From the NCBI GenBank assembly GCA_001683735.1, contig LUGG01000022.1, positions 434,001 to 498,000 of the forward strand: 64,000 nucleotides of DNA, in the 5' to 3' direction. This document shows positions 23,979-34,400 of this stretch, one piece after another. The notes beneath the pieces are model-generated. The model did no database searches and had not been told where the DNA came from. It saw nothing but the letters and a program-made list of their open reading frames with translations. This stretch comes from Grifola frondosa (Eukaryota > Basidiomycota > Agaricomycetes > Polyporales > Grifolaceae). The position numbers and the translations under genes are program-made. Every line of letters starts with the position of its first letter. The first letter of the stretch is position 1.

Positions 23979-24181
23979 ATTTTCGGGTTGGAAGGCAACG
24001 AATTGTGGAAGGGGACAGTAGCGAGACTGGTCGTCGTGGTCGTCGGGAGTCAAGATCACTGCAAGTCCTCGTCCAAAACGCGCCGGACGGCTCAAAAAAT
24101 CGGCTTACGCGCCAGTCATGTGATCAATTTTAACGCCCGCCCCACAGCGCGATCGACTTTGCCGCGGATCCGGTTGTATTC
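23979..24181. promoter_or_regulatory. Shared promoter of YAH1 and ERCC1
   Basis: The 203 bp between the two divergent start codons must contain both promoters. It includes GC-rich DNA with CGTCGTGGTCGTCGGGAG near 24030 and no obvious TATA box. If the upstream YAH1 ATG at 24095 is used, only 86 bp remain. Confidence 0.5.
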
Positions 24182-25564
24182 ATGTCTTCCGCTGCAAGTG
24201 GGAGTGGTTCACAAAATATCACCCCCAATGTCACGAAACCTCCCGTTGTGCAACCTGGGTCTGGCAATAACATCATAGTAAACCCATGTCAGGTACGCAA
24301 AAACTGACTGGTCTCGAGTTTGAGTAGTAATTGTATTTTACAGCGAGGAAATCCTATTCTCGACTGCATTCGAAATGTAGGCAAGGAATTTGGAGAGATT
24401 GTAGCTGATTATCAAGTAGGCCGCACTACTGGAGTACTGTTCTTAAGGTACGGCCGAAACAGTGTAGCGTCTTCAGCTCATCAAGACAGTCTTATAGTCT
24501 CCGCTATCACCGATTGCATCCCGAGTATATTCATCAACGCATAGAACGGCTGGGCCATTCATATAACCTCCGGATACTTCTGTTGATGTGTGATGTCGTA
24601 TGTTTCTTTCTTGAGTACCTGTTTTATTTTACTAAAACAAATTATGTCCCAGAGTGAACATCAAGAACCAATTAGGGAATTGACGAAAGTTGGTTGCTCT
24701 GTTCCATCTATCTCAGTCGCATGCACCGACATCCATATCTTGATAGATATGTTTGATCAATAACATAACTGTCATGGTTGCCTGGAAGTAAGTGAATTAT
24801 ATGTCTCGCCGACTTCTGACCGCCTTACGCCTTACTGTCGTCATAGTGTTGAAGAGGCAGGCTTTTACCTCTCAACATTCAAGCAGTTCGAACATAAGCC
24901 TCCAGACCTCATAAAAGAACGCGTGGACAGGGACTACTATTCTATACTGCGCACGGCTTTGACGAGCATAAGCAAAGTCAATAAGACTGACGTCGAGACT
25001 CTCCGCACCTCATTCGGCGTGAGTCAATCTCGCTGTTTGAGAATACTCCCTAAATAAACAATGCTGCAGAGCTTTTCAGACATCGCAAGAGCCAGTTCCG
25101 AGCAGCTGCAGAATCTGCCCGGATTTGGACAAGTGAAGGCGAAGAGGATCCAGGATGCTTTCGAGAAGCCGTTCCGCAATAACGTGACCAGTGCCTTACC
25201 ATTCAGTGCTCGAACGCAGGATAAGAGAAGCAGGGGAAAAGAGAAAGAAATCGATACGCAGTCACCGTCACAACCTGCCACGGTCGCGAGTTCTGGAAAA
25301 CCCCGCCCTCCTCGACCGCCAAGTCCGGTGTGGGATATTGAACTCGACTTGAACAACTCGCCTTCTCCGACATCAGAGACCGGCCCTCCTCCGCATCGCT
25401 CGCCAAGCATCAATGCTGGGAATATGGGGGCGCAACCTCATGCATCAAGTCCCTTATGGGACATAGAATTGGATCTCAACGACTCCCAGTCTGAAGAGGA
25501 CGAGAACAAGGAGAAGAGAAAGGGGGATTCGTTCGGCAAACCTACTATATTCACCGAGTTGTAA
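24182..25564 (+). CDS. RAD10: ERCC1/Rad10 nucleotide-excision repair subunit
   Basis: Non-catalytic partner of XPF/Rad1 in the structure-specific 5' endonuclease. Seven exons in frame: 24182-24292, 24344-24447, 24498-24597, 24653-24688, 24747-24787, 24847-25018 and 25070-25564. The central domain has [49 protein letters not shown], the short exon [31 protein letters not shown] and the SKVNKTD segment. The tandem helix-hairpin-helix follows ([32 protein letters not shown]). A Ser/Pro-rich C-terminal tail of about 120 residues carries the same acidic motif (WDIELDLN) twice. No frame repair is needed in this gene. Confidence 0.93.
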
Positions 25565-25787
25565 TTCCCTTATCTGCTGCTCATTTTCAATCCGGACCAA
25601 TGACAGCATTCATTACGAATATGTTGTATCTACTACCATCCGCAACTAAATTCGTATACTGCTACAACTCAAAGGTATATGGTACATCAGAACTAGTCTG
25701 CATACTACAAATCATTACGATAGGGCAGAACAAAACTGTGACTAAGATAGAAGAAGGTAGTACGCATGTGGAATAAGTCAACAGGGC

Positions 25788-28700
25788 TCAGGTGGATTTC
25801 ATGGGCGACGCGAAGTAGCCGTGCAGATTTCGTGGCTTTCTCGTGCCAGTCCCAGACTTGAGGCTGGCAAGGCGTTGGTAATGGACTCGGAAGGCAAGGC
25901 GTTGGATAGCTGCCTTGGCGCGCGAGCGATCAAGATGTGCTGCACGGGTGTCAACTAGGATGTAGGGCAGATCAGTAAGGTATGCAACGTTGGCGGCAGA
26001 GTAATGTCATACCGATTTTGCCGTGGAGCTCGTCAAGTAGCATCTTGATCTGCTCCAATGGAGTTGGAGGCTTCTCCCTGGTCGCCTCGCCTCGTGGAGC
26101 ATTTTTCTCGTCGGCGACGTAGTCATCGATATCCGTCAATACCTTAGCGAGAAGAGATAGGTAGCATGCGAGGTCCTCATAGAAATCATCCTTGTCGGAA
26201 TTTCCCTGGATATCGAAAAGAGCTTCGGACCCGGCTGGTGGGGATAGCAGTTTGACTATGGAATCTAGGTCTGGAAGATCACAATAAACCTCCTGGGGGG
26301 GACGATCGTTAAAACCCGTATCAAAAGCGATATAAAGGGACCTACGGCAGATGATTCATTGACATCTAGGAGCAAACAACGAGCAATCCAGCGCGTCATC
26401 CCCTGGCTGTGAGGGCACCCGCCCATGAAGAATGAAATAAGATGCCCCTGGTTGAGTGGTGACAAACCCTTAGCGAATAAAACGATTTTCAAGCAAACAG
26501 CAGCTTTCTGAAGAGCGGGTCAGTATGATAATATTATACTGAGTGGGATGACACGCTTACGACGTTGTGGGAGGAATCTATACCTTCTATAGCTTCCGAG
26601 AGACGATCTGCAGCAACCATCACGTCTCTCTTCACGTCTGCAACAGTTGTTGCGTCCAGCGCAATGAGAAAAAGAGACAGCATTGTGTCGGGGATCTCAA
26701 CGCTTGGCACACCTCTGTTGTCGTGTAGAGAATCAGATGCGAAGAGTTAAACCAAAATGAATGAGGACTGACCGGGTGAAAGCCGAGACGAGAGACACCA
26801 AACGGTACAACATGTCTGCCTTCCATGCACCGTCCGCATCCGGTTTGGGGGCAATTCCTGAGGCAGGTTTCCAACCAAGGACATCCAGGACACCAGGCCG
26901 GATGCCGAGAAGTAACAAAACTTGCGATATCAAAGCGAAAGAGAATCCAGAATGCAAGGGAGAGGACACTTTAGAAGATAGTTGCAGCAATACCAGGTAA
27001 GATGAGTCGCTTAATGACTTGTCATCTTGAAAGAAGACTGAAAGTCGTCTTTAGTATCATGAATGGAGGAGTAGATGCTACTACTGACCTGTATTGAACA
27101 ACCATGGTACGAGTATAGCACATTGTTCAGGCTCTAGCACGGTTATGAGCCCTGTGCTCAACATACAATTTAATAGTGCCTTATCTGCGAGAAACCGTCA
27201 GTACTAACTTTGATTCGTGGCGAACAGAACATACCATTGCTATCGACTGCATTACGCAACGAAGTAAGAAGAGGATGGTTGTCAACTATTGCATTTTGCA
27301 GCAATTTAGATGGCAGCACTTCAATTTCCAGGTCCTCGCTTTCGCGAGCTATTTCTCCTGGAGTAAGCCATAATGGCACGCCTAGAATGCGGGCTTTCCT
27401 TTTGCCCTTCGTGTGCGCCTTCTTGAACAACCTATCCTTAGCGAGAATCCTTCCCACTGCCTTGCCGCCTTTCTCGCCCAATATCTTCTCGCAATCTGCA
27501 TCTTCTACCACCTCGTCCTCGTTCTCGCTCCCACTGTCGCTGTCGTTACCAAGCGCAGGCATCGAATCGGTCCACTTAGAAGCCAGTCCTCCGAGTCGTG
27601 CACCTTGTCGGACAATGTTGAGAGCAGCCTCTTCATTTGCCCAATTGAAGTTCTCGTTCAGATCGTCTTCGAGATCCATCTCTTCTCGGAGTCCACGCTT
27701 GGCTGCCGCCGCAGTGGCTTCAGCATGCTGAAGGGCGAGACACCACCGCCGTACTTCTCCTCTCGCAACTTCTCTCTGAGCAACGCATCCAGGGGATCGG
27801 TTTTACGTGCCTTGCGTTTAGTCACCAAGGGTTTCAATTCGATGGCATCGGATAGCATCATGGTTGTGGTGACAGCAGGAGAGTGCCGGCGAAGGTTGTA
27901 TCGACGTCCAGACGGGCGGCGTGAAGGCGGCGAGCTATCCAAGTTCGAGAGAGGGGAACTAGGGATGTCGAGTTGCCTGTCTAAACTAGTGACGCTAGCG
28001 AATTCGATCAGGAAATGAACGCAAAGAAGATTAGACCACCAACACATACGTTTTTCCTTTACCCTTGTCGATTTTGTCCACATTCGACAGAAAGTCGTCA
28101 TCCAGTTCCTCATCGCTGCTCTCTAACTCTTTGAATTCGAGGAGTTCAGGTTCTTCGGGACTTGAATGAGCAGCGGCATATGCTCTTGCTTTGATCTCAT
28201 CTATGAGCTTCGCAGTCTTGGACTTCTCGTCAAGCACCACAGGGGTGGCTGGGAGAGAAACTGGATCGCTCGGAGGAGGCGTAAGCGCGCGAAAGAATTC
28301 AGAAGGCGAATCAAAGGACGATGAAGCTTTCTCCAACGATAAAACTGTGGCGGAGGTTATCATGCGCGACGATCTGATACTTGCATCAACCAGATGGTTT
28401 GTGGCCAATGTCGATCCGGAGGGCGGCTGGCGCAGTTGCATGCTAACCTCACTGTCGGAATGAGGCGTGCAAAGGCGCGAGACTGGCATGACAGGTAATT
28501 CCGAATACATATCTGAGGGCCCTGGACCAGGTATATCAACATCCATCGGGATGTCATCGACGTCTGTGGGAGGGGTACTGTGACCATCCAGAGGCGGCGG
28601 GGATAGCGGACGGCTAGGAGGGTGGTCCTCTGCATCCTGTCTCCACTTGTCGATGCTTTCTTTTATCTCTGCCGGGCCCTTCTTCGTAGGCTTCGACATG

Positions 28701-29583
28701 GTTAGCTCATGCTCATCCGACTGACTACTGGGAACAAGCTCCTCTACGTCTGCGTCATTGCCCGAGCTCGGGGGCTGAGGAGGAAGTTCTGGAGATGAAA
28801 GACGCGCTTTTTTAGGCGGAGACTTTGTGCGGGCACTGTCTTCACCGCGCGTAGAAGGAACGTTGTCTTTAGGGACAAGGGGCCATGATGAGATGACGGC
28901 GCAGTAGACATCGTAGCAGAAGAGCATATGTTCTTGAAGAATGAAGGAGACAACTCTCGTCTCGGTAGCTCGACAACACCCGTCGCAGGTTCATCTTCAG
29001 AATCACTATCGGAAAACTTGCGCTTCACCTGAGATTTCGACTTGGGAACTTGGGATCGAGGCCTACGCTGTGGAGAGCTCCGGAGCTGCGATGGGCCTTG
29101 TGATCGTCCCGTAAGAGACGCGTTGGCCTTCGAAGTGGTCGAACGCGACCTAAGATTCTTCTTAGTAGCAGATACAGAGCTGTTATTGACTAGTGGAGTT
29201 GACTGGGGTTGTTTGGCTTGACTAGAGCTCGTCCGTTTGGGCGGATTCGGAATGTAAACAACGGAGTCGCTGGAGATGGAGATGTGAGAAGGTGAGTCTG
29301 AGATAGAGATATGACTCCGTTCTGACGAGCTGCTGATGGTGATAATCTCCTGATCCAAACGCGGTAGTGGATTTGATTTGCGCGGAGCTTTTGCAAAAGA
29401 CAACTGAGTTTGCTTCATCTGTCGCATGCTGGTACTGATGCTCGACAAGCTGTCTTGAGATGACGCCAGGTACTGAGCGACAGAGGGGCGAAAAGTGGAC
29501 GAAGATCCGGCCGTTGCCGCCATGCGCCGGGGGATAGCATGCGCTGAGGCAGGAGTGTCGTTCTTTGGAAGAGTTTTCTTCAT
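25788..29583 (-). CDS. Large nuclear protein with CANIN-like C-terminal domain
   Basis: Probable genome-maintenance protein related to the coiled-coil SMC6 and NSE5 interacting (CANIN) family; the assignment rests on remembered family character and is moderate. The ATG at 29583 opens a long Ser-rich, disordered N-terminus with QTQLSFAKAPRK near residue 55, SISDSPSHISISSDS, and many acidic SDSEDE patches. The folded C-terminal half includes KTDPLDALLREKLREEK, FNWANEEAALNIVRQGARLGG, LGVPLWLTP, ALLNCMLSTGLITVL, LSPLNQGHLISFFMG and IARCLLLD. It ends near RLAFRVHYQRLASL and YFASPMKST at 25788. At least six introns. Frame breaks at about 28880 (four C on the gene strand) and 27734 (three C) are each repaired by one more C. 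Confidence 0.6.
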
Positions 29584-29816
29584 CGTGATGGTAAAGGAGC
29601 AAGCACTGCGACCCTGACTGACCGCGATGCAGCGGCGCGTCGGGCTCTTTCGCCCTGTGACCAAATGTGACACATACGCGTGTGTGACATGTGGCAAGAC
29701 CCCTGACATCGCTGCACTCAAGCAAAGACAAATATGGAAGAATTATTGCTCAATGCTGCAATTCCAGCGCACTTGGTCGAGCGCCGTACATAACTCTCGA
29801 CGACAACATACATGAC
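29584..29816. promoter_or_regulatory. Shared promoter between the CANIN-like and DUF1746 genes
   Basis: The 233 bp between divergent start codons. No TATA box is evident; GTGTGACATGTGGC and similar CA/TG words occur near 29670-29695. Confidence 0.4.
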
Positions 29817-30713
29817 ATGCCCATGCGCCATGCCCAGCGAAAACATATCATACACTCAGTACGTATCATCTTAGGTCGCGGGGAAGCGACTGTTAATCAT
29901 ATGCCTTCCCATAGCTCGACTCCCTCCTCTACCAACTTCACACCCTCTCCTTCTGCTCTCACCGTCGATATGGACATATATATGTCGTGTCTCCTCACAA
30001 TTCCAATTTTCTAGACCACGCGACATGTATCCTACGCGCTCCCTGCGGTTCTGGTTCATCCTTGTATTGTTGTTCAACTCCGGAGGTGTGTGGTCGCATG
30101 CGACCGAGGGGCGGCGGAAGGCAGATCGGTCATACTTGATTTCGTTGGTATCGGTACGCCTACCTATCACCTCCCTACAGTGTCCCTGTTCACGGTGATT
30201 CCGCTGCGCTCTTGCGCTTTCGGTCTGACTAGCGCACGTGCCCTCTAAACTTCACTTACTATTGCTCGACTTCCTCATCATCTTCCTCGAGATGGTGCTC
30301 ACAACAATCGCATATGAGACTTCGTTGTCCTCGGAAATGCCGCCTGATACCCCAGATCCCCTTCTACCGATACCCCCCAACTCAGCGCCTGATTCTACGG
30401 AAAGGTCGAAGTCTTCGCAGTCATTGTCGTATGAGCGGCCATACGTTATCGACCTCCACTTCTCCACTATTCTCGAACACCTGAGGCACCCCCACCTCTC
30501 CCTCCGAGAGACACGTCTGCGGGTGAGCTACTCCCACTGCCGAACACAACTTCCTGGCAGTTATCGAGTAGCCTTCGTATGCTTCTGCGTGCGAGGGCAC
30601 AAATGCGAGAGCGCGCTCGAGCTCCTGCAGTGGTCCCTGATCGTAGTGGAAGGGAGGAAAGTGGGGAGGAACCGAGGAGAGTGCCTGGTGGTATGGACAC
30701 AGAGGATACGTGA
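29817..30713 (+). CDS. DUF1746 membrane protein (Dsc4-like)
   Basis: Membrane protein with the fungal DUF1746 domain; in fission yeast, as I recall, this domain occurs in Dsc4 of the Golgi Dsc ubiquitin-ligase complex. Exon 1 (29817-29858) reads MPMRHAQRKHIIHS, joined to LDSLLYQLHTLSF at 29915. Next come LLSPSIWTYICR, then MYPTRSLRFWFILVLLFNSG and WSHATEG. A second helix pair follows after an intron (LLLLDFLIIFLEMVLTTIAYE). The tail is Pro/Ser-rich and ends SSSLRMLLRARAQMRER and GGMDTEDT. Three frame breaks (about 29952, 30112-30117 and 30522) each need one base added to a T or G run. The stop at 30713 depends on those repairs. Confidence 0.72.
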
Positions 30714-30882
30714 ATTATTGTGGAGTGATTTAATTGTTTTCTGCTATCTGCTTGCTGTTTCGCTCTTGTATGACGGAACAATCTTCGTGACTGGGCATAT
30801 AAAGTCCTTGGAGGCACCATGCGTAAATTATACTGGCAGTGAGGATTACCACTTGCGCTTCATCTGCAGTGACATTGAGGCA

Positions 30883-31095
30883 TTAAAGTCCTGGAAGCCA
30901 TGTAGAATAACGTACAGCCTTCCGTAGACATGCACCAAACTTGGCAAATTCCTCCTTACAGGAATCTTTCCTTACATCCGTGTAAGTTGACAGTATACAC
31001 TTGCCGTACATAGAAGCTTGTGCGGCACAAGTAGTGGTGGAGTGAAGTGCCAAACGGCGGAGAGGAGTGACGGCAGTGCTCGGTGCAGGTTGCAT
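30883..31095 (-). CDS. Twin CX9C mitochondrial protein (NDUFAF8-like)
   Basis: Small intermembrane-space or complex I assembly-type protein. The ATG at 31095 gives 70 residues; there is no in-frame ATG further upstream. Two CX9C pairs are visible: C-AAQASMYGK-C and C-KEEFAKFGA-C, separated by a short linker (ILSTYTDVRKDS). This is the CHCH-like helical hairpin that is oxidised by the Mia40 pathway. The linker and the spacing resemble the NDUFAF8/C17orf89 family, but the assignment beyond twin CX9C is tentative. It is intronless in this reading and convergent with the DUF1746 gene. Confidence 0.7.
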   Translation of the reverse strand: MQPAPSTAVTPLRRLALHSTTTCAAQASMYGKCILSTYTDVRKDSCKEEFAKFGACLRKAVRYSTWLPGL

Positions 31096-31488
31096 GAAAA
31101 GTTGTTGGCCAGATACTGTATTGTTCGTGTCGAATATGTCAGACAAATTTGCAGAGACAAATTACAATCCGGAAGTTTAACGCACAAAAGGAATCACGTG
31201 ACGCGACGACTGCACAAGTGTGCGGTAGTGGCGCTGTCGGTCGTACTGTCTCCGACTATTAATGAGGCTCTCTGGATCCCTCCCCCTACCATTTGCATCC
31301 CTGATCTCTACCATATGATTTGATCCCCACAATCTTATCGAGAGCTCAAAGTACTAGGGATTGCGAGTCTCGTCACTCGCGTGTATGCCTGCCGAAGTTT
31401 CAGTGAAACAGCAGGCTCTAACTTGATTACACCGTGCAACGTTGACCCGACTTATAAGACTACCTTCATACCCCTCCATTGCCACAAA
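31096..31488. promoter_or_regulatory. Divergent promoter region of the CX9C gene and CSF1
   Basis: 393 bp without a gene. Contains CACGTGACGCGACG near 31195 (E-box-like) and pyrimidine-rich DNA before the CSF1 start. Confidence 0.4.
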
Positions 31489-34400
31489 ATGCTTAACTTT
31501 GTCTTACTGGCCACTTGTATCTGCATCATCATTGTGCTCATCCTATTTCTCTTCTACTGGAACCGCTTCTTCGCATTCATCCTTGGGCTGCTCTTTCGAC
31601 TATATTCTTGGAATCAGGAGGAAGCTAGTGTATGGCTCAGCATCGGTGAGCAGGTCCACGTCGTATAACTTAACGTATTTTCATGGCAGTATAGGCTCCG
31701 TACACTTTTCCATACTCAGTGGCAGGATTCTGTTCAAAGACTTGCGTTACCATTCCAGCAATCAGACATTCAGGATTGTGAAGGGCCAGGTCAGCTGGCG
31801 CTACTGGCTTCGCAGTCCAGCAGAAGAGGAAGACCTCAGCCACGCTCGAGTCGTTGGTGAAGATATCAATGGTCAGTTTACGATATGTTCGTATGCTTTG
31901 TTCCTTTAACAGCTCTTATGAATAACAGTCAAGCATCAGCCATTGCTACCCTGCCGCATTCATATGTCTTTTCAGGGTTTGGAGTGGTTCATGTACAACA
32001 GGACCGCTGCATTTGACAATATCATAAAGCAGCTCGACTCTGAAATCCCAGATACTCCAGCACCAACTCCAATTCGATTGAGCACTGACGGGCGAGGTTC
32101 CATTCTAAAGATATTCAGCAGGACCTCCGGAATTCACGATTGTATGATGTTTCCTGTGGGCATGTTTTATGTCTCCTTATTCTTGATATTTCTATAGCCT
32201 CTGTTTTGGGCCCTCCCGTATCTCTGATCTCCTCAATTTACAAGCGGACGCCAACAATCGTCAAGAGGGCGGCAAATTGGTTGAGACTTCAGCTCCCTAA
32301 TCTCGACCCAAAGGACCTCTTACCCATCAGCATAGAAGCCACGAAAGGAGCTATCATTTGCGGCAATGCCTCTACCCCCAACCTTCTTGTTGCGGAGTTC
32401 AATGGAGCTGAAGGGACGTACGGCATCGTAGAAGTATATTGCTGTTATCCAACGGTGCTGCACGAGTTGCTAATGTTTTAATTATGATGACAGGCAAGGT
32501 CAAAGCATGATTTGTACAAACAAATGCTGAATATCAAGTTCCAGAACGCTTCTGCTTGCTATGTGGAAAACACGGATTACCATGCTCCTATGAGTGACAT
32601 TGGACACAAGGTCCACGAGCATATAAGAGATTCCCATAGTTCGCCCCTACGTCAGTCAACCTATCTCTCATTCTTATCTTTCCAGAGACTTTGGAGCCAT
32701 CTAAAGCTATGGACTCTCGACTCCTCGACGCATCCTCGCTCTCATACATTCTTCCCTCGTGCCTCGGTCACCGTTCCGCATCCACCTTCTTGGGGACGAA
32801 AGAAACATCATATGAACGCAGATGATGAGACCCCACTCGGCGCAGACTTTGCCATGCTTGAATACGCCATTGAGCGGAAATTCATGGAGGCACCTACACT
32901 TGAACTCCTATATTATGCGGATGTCGTAGGCGTAGTGCCCATCCCAGAAGGGCAGCAGTCGGTGGGAACAGAGAGCCTGGATCCGTTTGATATTGGAAAT
33001 GGAGACCTTCCGCCTGAATGGGGTATTGACATTGTTGTGAGGGGGGTTCTTTGCGGTACGGTCCTTGGGCAGATCGTCAACGGTAAGACTGAATGCGCAC
33101 TTCGTATCATTCAACTAAAGACTTCGTGTCTAGAGTAATATTGCAACGTGCATTTTTCCCCCAAGTATATCATGACGTTGAGCCTGCACCACGCTTAAAG
33201 CCTGGAGATACGCGCAAGTGGACTGGCCTGAAGATCTTCATAGAGCTGAGAGACGGGGTTGCTCTTCAAATCCCCTTCCGCGAGTCATCAAAAGTGTGCA
33301 CTTTGATTTTTTCACATGCCTTCTCACTTATCGTCGTGGCTTCAGAACTGGCAGTGGGATGGGCAAGGTCGACATACCAAATAGGCCGAGGAAGCGTGAG
33401 GCGGCTTCGATCCATGTACGGGCTGGGGATAGCTCTACCATCAGCTATGTCGTTCCTATGGTTGCTGGAGCAAAGGGATATCAATCTAGCCTTGAAGTGC
33501 ATCTAGACACGGTTTCAGTGACCTCTAGTCTCAACGATATTCGTTTAGTAATGGCTGAAACGTGCCGAGTACGCCATCGTTCTTGTTTCAGTGAAATGTA
33601 TGCTATGCTGATATTACTACTACTTCCAGGTACGATGCCATCTCCCTACCCCGCTGACGTGGAACGGCAAGAGGCAGTGGACATTCGCGATTTCATTGCG
33701 CCAGCCATCGTTATACCTTCTTCGGGATCACGTTAATATGCTCACCGATCTCGGTAAAGATTGGAGTTCGGGTCCCCCAAGCGATTACTGCCTCTTTGTT
33801 CCAATGATGTACGTCATCGACTTGGATATGCACAACTATGAGATCAACACATACGTGAATGACCATAACATCATCGACAAGCCACTCATCAAAGAGGAAA
33901 ACGGTACTGTCTGTGCTGCATCTTCACGATGAGTTATTGATGTCTACCTCTATAGCCCTATTGACGCTTCGAGGAACACATTTTCGTCATGGGACTCAGC
34001 TTCCTCTCACGAAGTACCGTCCTGACGCAACGACTGTCTCGTTTTGGATTGAAGCTCCTGACGTTGCAGTGAGCTTGACACTCCCGAGATGGAACACCTC
34101 AGGCCTGTATCCTACACCCGACCGCAGCGACCTCGGTCACATCAGCATGCTGCATCTGGATGCGTCGTACCGGTACCATGCCGAAACACGCAAGAATAAC
34201 ATCGATCATCTCAAGCTGGAATTTTCAGTGTGTTTCCTTTGTCACTGTGTGTACGTACTCATTATATTGAATATCTACGGTATTTTTTCTTCTAGGCTCA
34301 TGATGTTGTTTATACGGTATTCGGCTGGTCTATCCGATATTTCATGATTCTACGTGATAACTATTTCGGGTCATTCACTCACTTCTCAACGCTGTTCGAA

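Noticed and set aside
29627..30014. Plus-strand open frames at the start of the DUF1746 gene
   Set aside because: They read through the first intron; the spliced frame with HAQRKHIIHS and LLYQLHTLSF matches the family.
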